From Tengunoibacter tsumagoiensis (lineage in GTDB: Bacteria > Chloroflexota > Ktedonobacteria > Ktedonobacterales > Ktedonobacteraceae): 64,000 nt of DNA. The notes beneath the pieces were generated by a model. It worked only from the letters and a program-made list of their open reading frames with translations, had not been told where the DNA came from and did no database searches. The stretch spans positions 239,493 through 303,492 of the forward strand of contig NZ_BIFR01000001.1 in the NCBI RefSeq assembly GCF_003967535.1, in the 5' to 3' direction. The stretch's first letter is position 1. Each line of letters begins with the position of its first letter. This document shows positions 53,196 through 61,357 of this stretch, piece after piece. Both the position numbers and the translations under genes were made by a program.

Positions 53196-54341
53196 ATGTC
53201 AAAGCATAAGACATTCGGTTCTCCTTCACCTGCTGAAGAACCGACTCACGCACTCGCTCGCTCAAAAGGCTCGGCTCAATCTCCTGCGTGGCTGCGTCCT
53301 TTCTTCAGTATGCGCGTGCAGATTACATTTATCTATAGTCTTTTGCTGACATCTGTTGTTATCCTTACCTGCCTGCTGGTCGCTCGCCAAGAGTCGTTTA
53401 TGGTGATTCTCTTTGGCGCAGCTCTCATGATCTGTATTGGGACTGCCCTCACTTTCCTGCTTGCAACGATCTTGCTTCGGCCTCTCTGGCAGTTGACTGA
53501 TGCCGCCCAGGCGATTGCTGTTGGCGATCTTCAACAACGCTCTCGCCTCCCTTTACGACTTCCCCCTCAAGATGAGATTGATCGCCTCTCCGGTAGCATC
53601 GATGTAATGGTGACGCGGCTCGAACATGCTGAGGAGATGCAAAATGCCTCGGAGGAGCGCTTTCATCAGTTCTTCTCCGATGCATCCCATCAACTACGTA
53701 CTCCTTTGACGTCGATTCGCGGCTTTACCGATCTCTTGACACGCAAAGCCAAAGATGATCCTGAAATGCGGGCCCATATCCTCGGTCGCATGAAAGGTGA
53801 GACTGAACGGATGACGAATCTGATCAATGATATCCTTACGTTAGCACGCCTGGACGATCGCCATCCCCTGAAACTGCAATATTGTGATCTCGTTGAGATT
53901 GCCCTGGAGAGCATTGAACAGACACGCGCACGTGCCAACGATGAACGCACGATTAATCTCATGGTCGCTAGCGATGAACGCATGGGCATCCGCGTTGATA
54001 AAAATCGCATTAAACAGTTGCTGTTTGTGCTGATGGATAATGCTCTGCGCTATGGACGGCCCGCTCCCGATGGCATCATCACGCTGAAATTGGATAAGCA
54101 GAAGGATCAACTTCTTATCTTTGTGATTGATAATGGCTATGGCATCGCTAAAGAGGATCTTGAACATATCTTTGAGGCCTTTTATCGCGGTCGCCAACGC
54201 TCAAACGCAACTCTTCCAGGTACTGGTCTGGGCCTGACGATCGCAGCAGCGATCGTACGCGCTCACAATGGCACCATTACGGTCTGCAATGAACCAGACA
54301 AAGGGACGGAATTCAAAATTACCCTCCCCACTCTCAGCTAG
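53196..54341 (+). CDS. Sensor histidine kinase, partner of the upstream regulator
   Basis: 381 residues. Two membrane helices at ~37-62 and 68-92 with almost no outside loop, so stimulus is probably sensed within the membrane or through the HAMP region (~93-150). The dimerisation box has the phospho-accepting H165 in SDASHQLRTPLTSIRG; ATP-binding boxes are DKNRIKQLLFVLMDNALRYG (N), FVIDNGYGIA (G1), FEAFYRG (F) and GTGLGLTIA (G2). All catalytic boxes are present. Confidence 0.95.
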   Translation: MSKHKTFGSPSPAEEPTHALARSKGSAQSPAWLRPFFSMRVQITFIYSLLLTSVVILTCLLVARQESFMVILFGAALMICIGTALTFLLATILLRPLWQLTDAAQAIAVGDLQQRSRLPLRLPPQDEIDRLSGSIDVMVTRLEHAEEMQNASEERFHQFFSDASHQLRTPLTSIRGFTDLLTRKAKDDPEMRAHILGRMKGETERMTNLINDILTLARLDDRHPLKLQYCDLVEIALESIEQTRARANDERTINLMVASDERMGIRVDKNRIKQLLFVLMDNALRYGRPAPDGIITLKLDKQKDQLLIFVIDNGYGIAKEDLEHIFEAFYRGRQRSNATLPGTGLGLTIAAAIVRAHNGTITVCNEPDKGTEFKITLPTLS

Positions 54342-54381
54342 TTTCTTCTTCTCCCAGATGAGATAGGTATATTTCGATCTA

Positions 54382-54406
54382 TAGTTGAAATTCGCTACTT
54401 CAACTA
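54382..54406. promoter_or_regulatory. Palindromic operator or hairpin before the dehydrogenase gene
   Basis: TAGTTGAA, 9 nt, TTCAACTA: perfect 8-bp arms ~30 nt upstream of the predicted dehydrogenase promoter. Without a T-run it looks more like a dimer-binding operator than a terminator for the kinase gene. Confidence 0.5.
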
Positions 54407-54436
54407 TATACTGTCTATACATCTTTCCTAGATAGT

Positions 54437-54466
54437 TTGACCTTGATTCGTCTACCATGGTACACT
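54437..54466 (+). promoter_or_regulatory. Promoter candidate for the dehydrogenase
   Basis: TTGACC, 18-nt spacer, TACACT. Start would fall near 54473, so the ATG at 54474 would be leaderless, supporting use of the ATG at 54534. Confidence 0.5.
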
Positions 54467-54533
54467 GCAACAAATGACAGATAAAAGGGCTCGGGGATCG
54501 CTTCTCGCAGCCTCTTTAGGTAAGGGTAGGACG

Positions 54534-56528
54534 ATGTGGACTTCAACTCTCGAACTGGATGCCAGACGGGTCTTGCTAACCCAACTCATTGGGCGTTTTT
54601 ATCGTGATGCTTATTTCTCTTCTTTTTCTCCATTACAAGTACAGAATCTTCCTCGACAGCCGCTGCCCGATATGGGCTGGGTGCGGGTTCGCAATCGCTT
54701 AGCAGGCATCTGTGGTACTGATCTGCATCTGATCTATGGAGATGCTGATCTGCGCACGGCTCCCACGGCAGTTCCAGGGCTTCGCCAGAGCTATCCTGGT
54801 CACGAGATTGTCGGTGAGGTGATTGAGATTGGCGACCATGTCCAACGCTTACAGGTAGGAGCTCGCGTCGCTCTCCAGCATGGCCCAAATTGTCGGGCCG
54901 CTGGCATTCAACCACCCTGCCGCTCCTGTGCACATGGCAGCTATAATCTCTGTGTCAATAGCTCTCGCATTGGCCAGTATGCTATCGGTGGTGGATGGAG
55001 CGAGGAGATGCTTATTCATGAGCAGCAACTTTTCTCTATTCCTTCTTATCTGAGCGACGAGCAAGCAGTCATGCTCGAACCTACGGCGGTCGCTGTACAT
55101 GCTGTCTTACGACGCTTACCTCAACCAGGCGAACATATTCTGATTATTGGGGCCGGTACCATCGGCCTGCTCACACTGCAAGTAGTGAAGGCTCTGGTCC
55201 CTCAAGTGACGGTAAGTGTGCTGGCACGCCACTCGTTTCAGGTAGAACAGGCAACGCGCTTAGGCGCTTCCCACATTATTTATCCACAGGATTCGTACCA
55301 CGGTGTTCAGCGAGCCACTGGCGCGAAGCTTACACATGGTTTCTTTGGGAATAAGATGCTCCATGGCGGCTATGATGTGATTTATGATACGGTTGGACAA
55401 CGCAATACTCTCCATCATGCTCTTCGCTGGACACGCGCTCAGGGGACGCTTGTTCTGGTCGGGCTCAATCTTCATCTGATGCATATCGATCTCACTCCTG
55501 TCTGGTATCAGGAGATCAATCTGATCGGTTCGACTTCCCATGGTACGGAGGTATGGCCGCTCGGAAGCCAACAACGTACGTCAACCTTCCAGGTGGCAAC
55601 TGAGCTGATTCAACGCGGCCTGCTTCATCCCGAACAATTGATCACTCATCATTTTGCGCTCAATAACTATAAGCACGCTCTGATGACCGCTACAAATAAA
55701 GCGGACAGCCGCGCTATTAAGGTTGTGTTCGATTATTCGCTCCTTCCCGCGTCGGTGGTGCCCAATGTGCGCGCTGCTGGCCGCCATCGCCATCCTCTGG
55801 CTCATATTCCACCTCTGCCCGAACAGTATTATTCTCGCGAAGATGAGGAGGCGTTCGAGGCCGCTCCAGTTGAACAACGTACGCCTGTGCCTTCTGCTAT
55901 TCAGGCAACGCCTCCTATTCCTCCTATCGATGAGGCAACATGGAATGCTGCTATGTCGTATGTCTCAAATACTCCAGACAATGAGGATACGGCGACGGCT
56001 ATGCCCTCTCTCCGCAAGCGCTATAGCCGCAAACTCCCTCCAGACGAACAGGGTTCACAGGAAGCTCAGGCTAATGACGATGCGCAGAAGGTTCATGCCC
56101 CTATCGCCCGTAGACCCTCCCGCCCTTCCACTTCTTCGGCTACCAGTCCTCAGCCTATTCTGCTTCCTACAGAGCAGCCTTCAACTCAGATCCCCACCAT
56201 GCCGCAATCTTCAGAACTGCTGGCAGAGCCTGAGGAAGAGGAGGCGCAAACTTCAGAGGTGGAGAGGTCCGCTTCTGTCCAACGACCTCTCGATGAAGAT
56301 CAGGCTGCCGCCGCTGAGGCTATCGCGGCACAGGAGCTAGCTTCGGAGTCGTTCGATGTTCCCGACGATTATGCCGGGCAGTCTGACACAATTGAAGAGC
56401 CCGATAGCCATTTCGCCCGCGAGAACCGCCGAAACGAAACAAAATTGCCACAGAAAGCGTCTCATCAGGTAGAGGAGACTCAGACTGGCTATGTACGACC
56501 GCGCCCACGCCATCGCAAAAAACGCTAA
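54534..56528 (+). CDS. Zinc-dependent alcohol dehydrogenase-like protein with long disordered tail
   Basis: 664 residues from ATG 54534, which follows AAGGGTAGG. The first ~430 form a medium-chain dehydrogenase: catalytic zinc site GICGTDLHLI and GHEIVGEV, a structural-zinc-like region with reduced cysteines (PPCRSCAHGSYNLC), and the NAD(P) Rossmann motif GAGTIGLLTLQV. It resembles threonine/sorbitol dehydrogenases. The last ~230 residues are Pro/Ser/Glu/Gln-rich with alternating basic and acidic patches and a basic end (RPRPRHRKKR); I know no dehydrogenase with such a tail. Substrate unknown. Confidence 0.85.
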   Translation: MWTSTLELDARRVLLTQLIGRFYRDAYFSSFSPLQVQNLPRQPLPDMGWVRVRNRLAGICGTDLHLIYGDADLRTAPTAVPGLRQSYPGHEIVGEVIEIGDHVQRLQVGARVALQHGPNCRAAGIQPPCRSCAHGSYNLCVNSSRIGQYAIGGGWSEEMLIHEQQLFSIPSYLSDEQAVMLEPTAVAVHAVLRRLPQPGEHILIIGAGTIGLLTLQVVKALVPQVTVSVLARHSFQVEQATRLGASHIIYPQDSYHGVQRATGAKLTHGFFGNKMLHGGYDVIYDTVGQRNTLHHALRWTRAQGTLVLVGLNLHLMHIDLTPVWYQEINLIGSTSHGTEVWPLGSQQRTSTFQVATELIQRGLLHPEQLITHHFALNNYKHALMTATNKADSRAIKVVFDYSLLPASVVPNVRAAGRHRHPLAHIPPLPEQYYSREDEEAFEAAPVEQRTPVPSAIQATPPIPPIDEATWNAAMSYVSNTPDNEDTATAMPSLRKRYSRKLPPDEQGSQEAQANDDAQKVHAPIARRPSRPSTSSATSPQPILLPTEQPSTQIPTMPQSSELLAEPEEEEAQTSEVERSASVQRPLDEDQAAAAEAIAAQELASESFDVPDDYAGQSDTIEEPDSHFARENRRNETKLPQKASHQVEETQTGYVRPRPRHRKKR

Positions 56529-56543
56529 TGCGCTCTCCTCCAA

Positions 56544-56673
56544 AAGCAACCTTCCTCTAATAAGGCCTGGCTCTGCTCCACCAGAGGTCCCTGGAAGGAA
56601 GGTTGCTTGTTTCCTTTGCTAATGGGTCTGGCTCTGTTCCGTCAGAGGCTTCCCCTGAGACAAGCAACCTTCC
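56544..56673. repeat. Alternative-pairing hairpin repeats after the dehydrogenase gene
   Basis: AAGCAACCTTCC occurs at 56544 and 56662; its complement GGAAGGTTGCTT at 56597 can pair with either copy, giving two mutually exclusive stems. CTGGCTCTG-TCC--CAGAGG is also duplicated between the arms. The last arm (GAGACAAGCAACCTTCC) closely resembles the outer arm of a unit in the array near 61.0 kb (GAGACAAGCGACCTTCCC), so this is probably the same repeat family. May serve as transcription terminator. Confidence 0.7.
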
Positions 56674-56800
56674 TTCCTGTGTATTATCTATGGCATTAGA
56701 GAGAGCAACCTTTTCTATGTGTAATTAATATGTGTAATCAATAGGAATCTCGAGCAGTTCATAGGAATTCATGACACACTATTTATATAGGAGCTTATCA

Positions 56801-58123
56801 ATGAATGCTGATGATCAGGTAGGTACTCCGAGCCCTCCTCCACGGAGGCAGAAGAAGCGAAGAGCACTTTCAGTCTCGCTCTCTCTCTTCATCCTTGTTA
56901 TTCTCGTGATTGCTGGTACTCTGTTTGGGCCCCAGCTCTTGTCACATAGCAGCGCTCATCGCTCCGATTCTCCTCCTGCGACACCCGCAGCCACCCTCAA
57001 TCCCTCGGACGCACCACAAGATACCTATCCTCATCCCCAGCTGACCGAACATGAGAAGATGCGCCTTCTTGCCAGACAGTATGTCTCACAGATGAGTCTG
57101 GATGAGGAGCTCGGACAATTGATTATGGTTGAATATAATGATACCTCTTATTCCGCAGATCTGAATACTATGCTAACAGAGATGCACGCAGGCGGCGTCA
57201 TTATGTACGAGTTTCAGATGCTGACAAAACAGCAGACGACGCAAGATATTGCCAGAATGCAGCAGGTGGCAAAGATTCCTCTTCTTATCTCTACCGATGA
57301 GGAGGGCGGACCCTACGTTCATAGATTGAATAACATCTATCCTCCGCGCATGTCGGCAACCGATATTGCAAATACTGGCGATCCCACGGTAGCAGTTCGG
57401 GAAGGACATCACGTGGCGCAAGATCTGCTGGCGCTGGGCATTAATGTCAATCTCGCTCCTGATCTCGATATTAATCTCACGAATGGCTATGATCAGGTGA
57501 CCCGTACGTTTGGCGCTACCTCTAACTCAGTTATTAACTACGCCGGTCCCTATATGAAGGCGATGCAGAGCGATGGGGTGATTGCCTGCATCAAACATTT
57601 TCCAGGTCTGGGTGCCGCAACGGTGGATGCACATGCAGCTCTTCCAATCATTAATCGTACAAAGGATGAGATCTATGCGACTGAGTTGGAGCCGTTTAAG
57701 CATTTCATCCAATCCACCGATCCCCTGGAGCAGCCTGGCCTGGTTATGCCAACCGATCTCCTGATGCCGGCGATTGATCCAGTCATGCCTGCTGAGCTTT
57801 CTCATACCTTTATGACGGATATTCTGCGCAAAGAATTTGGCTATGATGGCGTGGTGCTGACCGATGCCCTCTACATGAAAGGCGTGGAGATCAATGGGAA
57901 GGCGATTACGATGCCCGAGGCTGGCGTGATGGCGCTGAATGCAGGCGATGATATGCTACTTGGCCCATCGGGCTCACAAGAGATGCAGGAGATGATCACA
58001 GCGCTAAAGAATGCATTGAAGGATGGGACTCTGGCTCAGTCGCGCGTCGATGAGGCTGCTACACGCATTCTAACGCTTAAATTGGAGCGCCATCTGATGC
58101 CAGCTGTCCCGCCACAAAATTAA
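56801..58123 (+). CDS. GH3-family beta-N-acetylhexosaminidase-like protein
   Basis: 440 residues from ATG 56801 (AGGAGC upstream). A membrane-anchor helix at ~25-48 is followed by a Pro/Thr linker, so the enzyme is outside the membrane. GH3 barrel: LGQLIMVEYND, LLISTDEEGGPYVHRLN, KHFPGLGAATVDAHAALP (usually KHFPGHGDTxxDSH), and nucleophile aspartate in GVVLTDALYMKG. Lacks the second C-terminal domain of larger GH3, as NagZ does. Probably cell-wall turnover. Its stop overlaps the hspR stop tail-to-tail. Confidence 0.88.
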   Translation: MNADDQVGTPSPPPRRQKKRRALSVSLSLFILVILVIAGTLFGPQLLSHSSAHRSDSPPATPAATLNPSDAPQDTYPHPQLTEHEKMRLLARQYVSQMSLDEELGQLIMVEYNDTSYSADLNTMLTEMHAGGVIMYEFQMLTKQQTTQDIARMQQVAKIPLLISTDEEGGPYVHRLNNIYPPRMSATDIANTGDPTVAVREGHHVAQDLLALGINVNLAPDLDINLTNGYDQVTRTFGATSNSVINYAGPYMKAMQSDGVIACIKHFPGLGAATVDAHAALPIINRTKDEIYATELEPFKHFIQSTDPLEQPGLVMPTDLLMPAIDPVMPAELSHTFMTDILRKEFGYDGVVLTDALYMKGVEINGKAITMPEAGVMALNAGDDMLLGPSGSQEMQEMITALKNALKDGTLAQSRVDEAATRILTLKLERHLMPAVPPQN

Positions 58124-58491
58124 GAGGATGAACCTTTCTGGAGCCGCTCAATAATCTCTTTCAGGCGTCTCGTCTCTGCGGCATGCTGATCGCGAAGCAG
58201 GAGCATTTCTTGTGCAAGCTCCTCCTGCATCTTTTCCATGCGATCTTTCATATGCAAAATGGCTTCCACGCCAGCAAGGTTTACACCCAGATCGCGCATG
58301 AGACTACGAATCTGCATAACCCGATCAATATCTCGGTCCGAATAGAGTCGCGGACTATGTGGACTACTGCCCTTACGAGCCGGGTTGATAAGACCAAGTC
58401 GCTCGTAATGGCGCAGTGTCTGCTCATGTACTTCAGCACGTTGAGCGGCTACGCTGATGATGTACCACGCGCCATCACTTTTCTCTGACAT
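58120..58491 (-). CDS. hspR: MerR-family heat-shock repressor HspR
   Basis: 123 residues: MerR helix-turn-helix (YIISVAAQRAEVHEQTLRHYERLGLINPARKGS, PRLYSDRDIDRVMQIRSLMRDLGVNLAGVEAIL) then a coiled coil. The NLAGVE segment and short length are typical of HspR, which with DnaK represses dnaK operons through HAIR sites. Last gene of grpE-dnaJ-hspR; a HAIR-like site lies in the operon's promoter. GGAAGGAG precedes the ATG. Confidence 0.92.
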   Translation of the reverse strand: MSEKSDGAWYIISVAAQRAEVHEQTLRHYERLGLINPARKGSSPHSPRLYSDRDIDRVMQIRSLMRDLGVNLAGVEAILHMKDRMEKMQEELAQEMLLLRDQHAAETRRLKEIIERLQKGSSS

Positions 58492-58519
58492 GCAACCCTA
58501 CTCCTTCCTTTCGCACCAG

Positions 58520-59539
58520 CTAGACCCTCCCAGCCTCACTACGGAGGCGCCCTAGCTTCTCGAATAAGCTCCGCTCTTCCGCACTCAGATTCATTGGTAG
58601 GATGACTTTGGCTCGTGCATAGAGATTCCCGTTGCCCTCTCCACGGAGACGAGGCATCCCTTTTCCAGTCAAGCGAAAAGGGCGGTCGTTCTGTGTCTCG
58701 GCAGGAATGGTTAAGAGCAATTTGCGTCCATCAGGGGTCGGGACAGCAACTTCCCCTCCTAACATCGCTGTGACGAGATCAACCTCGACATCAACGGAGA
58801 GATCGTCGCCTTTACGCTCAAATTTACCATCGGGCTTGACACTTATCACCAGGAAGAGGTCTCCTCGTGGTCCACCACCAATCCCAGGCTGCCCCTCACC
58901 TGCCACGCGAATGCGTGAACCATTATCCACGCCAGCGGGAATCTTGACCTGAATCCGCTTGTTGCGCGGCAATGAACCACTCCCTCCACAGGTCGGACAG
59001 GGCTTGTTGCCTACCTCTCCCATTCCTCGACAGGTGGTACAATCCTCGGTCGATTGAATATTAAAGGTCCGTGTCCCTCCCAGATAAGCCTCTTGCAGGG
59101 TGACCTCAACTGGCTGATCAAGGTTTTCACCCGCACGCTTGCGCTGATCCGGACGAATTGTACCAGGACGCGCACCTGCAGGGCCAGTACGCCCAAAGAG
59201 TGCCTCAAAGAAATCAGAGAAACCCGTTCCACCCGCATCAAAGTCAAACGGATTTGCTCGCCCCCCGGCATATTGCGTCCTGCGGCCAGCCGCCGATGGG
59301 CTGGGACCAAACTGCTCCTGCCAGTTGGGGCCAAGCGTATCGTACTTCTGACGCTTCTCAGGGTCCGAGAGCACTTCATACGCTTCGTTGATCTCTTTAA
59401 ACTTCTCTTCCGCTTTCTTGTCGCCGGGATTTACATCGGGATGGTACTTACGAGCCAGTTTACGAAAGGCTTTTTTGATGTCATCCGCACTAGCCCCACG
59501 CGCCAAACCAAGTATTTTATAGTAGTCTTTGTAATCCAT
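58520..59539 (-). CDS. dnaJ: DnaJ co-chaperone with a half-size zinc domain
   Basis: 339 residues. J domain with HPD at 33-35, a Gly/Phe-rich linker (~70-130), then only two CxxCxGxG-type motifs (C167/C170 and C181/C184) instead of four, giving one zinc site, and the two C-terminal substrate domains ([43 protein letters not shown]). It is between full DnaJ and CbpA types. Stimulates DnaK ATPase. 60 nt after grpE. Confidence 0.95.
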   Translation of the reverse strand: MDYKDYYKILGLARGASADDIKKAFRKLARKYHPDVNPGDKKAEEKFKEINEAYEVLSDPEKRQKYDTLGPNWQEQFGPSPSAAGRRTQYAGGRANPFDFDAGGTGFSDFFEALFGRTGPAGARPGTIRPDQRKRAGENLDQPVEVTLQEAYLGGTRTFNIQSTEDCTTCRGMGEVGNKPCPTCGGSGSLPRNKRIQVKIPAGVDNGSRIRVAGEGQPGIGGGPRGDLFLVISVKPDGKFERKGDDLSVDVEVDLVTAMLGGEVAVPTPDGRKLLLTIPAETQNDRPFRLTGKGMPRLRGEGNGNLYARAKVILPMNLSAEERSLFEKLGRLRSEAGRV

Positions 59540-59599
59540 ATCCCAGCCCTCTTCTGCTGTTACTCAGGCGCATAGGCCCCTTCTTCCTTCTGGGCGTGC

Positions 59600-60157
59600 T
59601 TACTTGTTCCCTACACTAACTTTGACGCGAGCAGGGCGTAGCGTCTCTTCACCCAGGGTATATCCTTTACGAACCTCTTCCAGAATGGTTCCATCTGGCT
59701 TGTCGCTATTCTCAATGGCTTCGATGGCTTCATGGAGGTACGGGTTAAAGGTCTCACCAACGCTTGTGACGGGCGTAAGTCCCTCGCCGCGCAGGACTTC
59801 GTTCATCTGCCACTGCAACATGCGAAGTGTATGCTGAAGAGCCTGCTTGTCCATCGTGTCCTGGAAGGCCAGGGCGCGCTCAACGTTATCCATGACTTCA
59901 AGAAGGTTGTTAAACAAGGCCTTTTTCTGCTGCTGGACACGATCCGAGACGAGCCGTTCCTGACGTTTACGGAAATTATCCCAGTCGGCACGTTCGCGCA
60001 GATATTTATTCCAGTTGTCTGTGGCCTCCTTGCGTGCCTGGCCCAATTGAGTTTCCAGTTCAGCTACGCGTGCGTCCTTTGACTCGCTGGTCGCATTCGT
60101 GGGCTGTTCGCTGGCGGTCTGCTCGACGTTAGACTTATCCTGCTGCTCTTCTTTCAC
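59600..60157 (-). CDS. grpE: Nucleotide exchange factor GrpE
   Basis: 185 residues: polar N-terminus, long coiled coil (ELETQLGQARKEATDNWNKYLRERADWDNFRKR), then the beta domain with ALEAIEN-like EAIEAIENSDKPDGTILEEVRKGYTLGEETLRPARVKVS. Releases ADP from DnaK. GTG start at 60157 has AAGGAG nine bases upstream. First gene of the heat-shock operon; dnaK is not adjacent. Confidence 0.96.
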   Translation of the reverse strand: MKEEQQDKSNVEQTASEQPTNATSESKDARVAELETQLGQARKEATDNWNKYLRERADWDNFRKRQERLVSDRVQQQKKALFNNLLEVMDNVERALAFQDTMDKQALQHTLRMLQWQMNEVLRGEGLTPVTSVGETFNPYLHEAIEAIENSDKPDGTILEEVRKGYTLGEETLRPARVKVSVGNK

Positions 60158-60229
60158 GATGTTTCACTCCTTGTTGAATGCTGTATCTATCGTTACCAGT
60201 GCGGATCTGCAAAGTGTTATTGCAAGACC

Positions 60230-60258
60230 AGTATAAAACTTGAGTCCCATGGTGTCAA
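60230..60258 (-). promoter_or_regulatory. Promoter of grpE-dnaJ-hspR
   Basis: Minus strand TTGACA, 17-nt spacer, TATACT: perfect -35 and five of six -10 bases. Start near 60223, leader ~65 nt. The spacer is largely occupied by the HAIR-like operator. Confidence 0.9.
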
Positions 60259-60259
60259 G
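60239..60259. promoter_or_regulatory. HAIR-like operator for HspR
   Basis: CTTGACA, 7 nt, ACTCAAG on the minus strand. The known HAIR consensus is CTTGAGT-N7-ACTCAAG: one arm matches fully, the other 5 of 7, the deviating bases being those needed for the TTGACA -35 box. Spacing is exact. Binding here would cover -35 and spacer. Confidence 0.8.
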
Positions 60260-60312
60260 TTGATAATGAGAAGTGGAGGCAATGTACATTTTTGCGCTAT
60301 CTCTTGCCATGC

Positions 60313-61357
60313 CAGGTAGGGCGCCTCTTTCCTCTGATCCCCACTCCGCTCTGTGAGCCCCTCCATGGCTAATGGGCAATGGGAAAACGGGAAAAAATGT
60401 TATGGGGGCGACCATAGCGGAGCTTCACGTTTCGGAAGGAGACGCCCTACTTTTCTTGTCATTTATTGCTCTATTTCACGTATAAAATGATGTCAAGTAG
60501 GGAAAGCCGCTTGTCTCTTTCCTCTGGTCCCACTCCGCTCTGTGAGCCCCTCCATAACTTAACTTGAAAATAAGTTATGGAGGGGCTCACAGAGCGGAGC
60601 TTCACGTTCAGGAAGGAGACGCTCTACTTGTATTGTCATATTACGCTCTATTTCACATATAAAACATTTTAAAGCAGGGAAAGCCGCTTGCCTCTTTCCT
60701 CTGTTCCCACTCCACAATGTGAACCCCTCCATGGCTAATGGGAAAGGATGCTATGGTGGGGCTGGAATTGTGGAGCTTCACGTTGTGGAAGGAGACGCCC
60801 TACTTTTTTATCATTTATTGATCTGTTTTGAATATAAAATAATGTAAAGTAGGGAAAGTCGCTTGTCTCTTTCCTCTGTTCCCTCTCCGCTCTGTGAGCC
60901 CCTCCATAACTGAATTGGAAAACGGGAAATAGGAAAGAATGTTATGGAGGGGCGACCATTGCGGAGCTTCACGTTTCGGAAGGAGACAAGCGACCTTCCC
61001 TACTTGTTTTATCATTTATTGATCTATTTTGAATATAAAATAATGCCAAGTAGGGAAAGCCGCTTGTCTCTTTCCTCTGTTCCCACTCCGCTGTGTGAGC
61101 CCCTCCATAACTGAATTGGAAAACGGGAAATGGGAAAGAATGTTATGGAGGGGCGACCATGGTGGAGCTTCACGATTAGGAAGGAGACGCCCTACTTGTT
61201 TTATTATTTACCACCTGAAAACGTGTATTATGCAATGTCAAGTAGGGCGTCTCTTTCCTCTGTTCCCACTCCGCTGTGTGAGCCCCTCCATGGCTGAATT
61301 GGAAAACGGGACATGGGTAATGATGATATGGAGGGGCTGGCATGGCGGAGCTTCACG
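60313..61357. repeat. Tandem array of six long hairpin units
   Basis: Units at about 60315-60452, 60495-60629, 60672-60805, 60847-61005, 61048-61197 and 61240-61357. Each has outer arms AAGTAGGG...(G)TCTCTTTCC and GGAAGGAGAC...CCTACTT, and an inner stem CTCCGC...CCCCTCCAT with ATGGAGGGG...GCGGAG. Units are joined by similar AT-rich spacers of ~40 nt (TTTTATCATTTATTGATCT type). In unit 2 the inner stem is a perfect 29 bp (60533-60561 with 60571-60599). Unit 3 changes both sides of the stem together (CTCCACAAT/ATTGTGGAG). Unit 6 lacks its last arm and runs into scpA. No coding function seen. Confidence 0.95.

Noticed and set aside
60400-60640. parS sites because of nearby scpA and TTCACG motifs
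   Set aside because: The parS consensus TGTTTCACGTGAAACA is not present; only the TTCACG fragment is shared.
60313-61357. CRISPR array
   Set aside because: Units are ~115-160 nt hairpins joined by similar spacers; the spacers are themselves repeated, and no cas genes are nearby.
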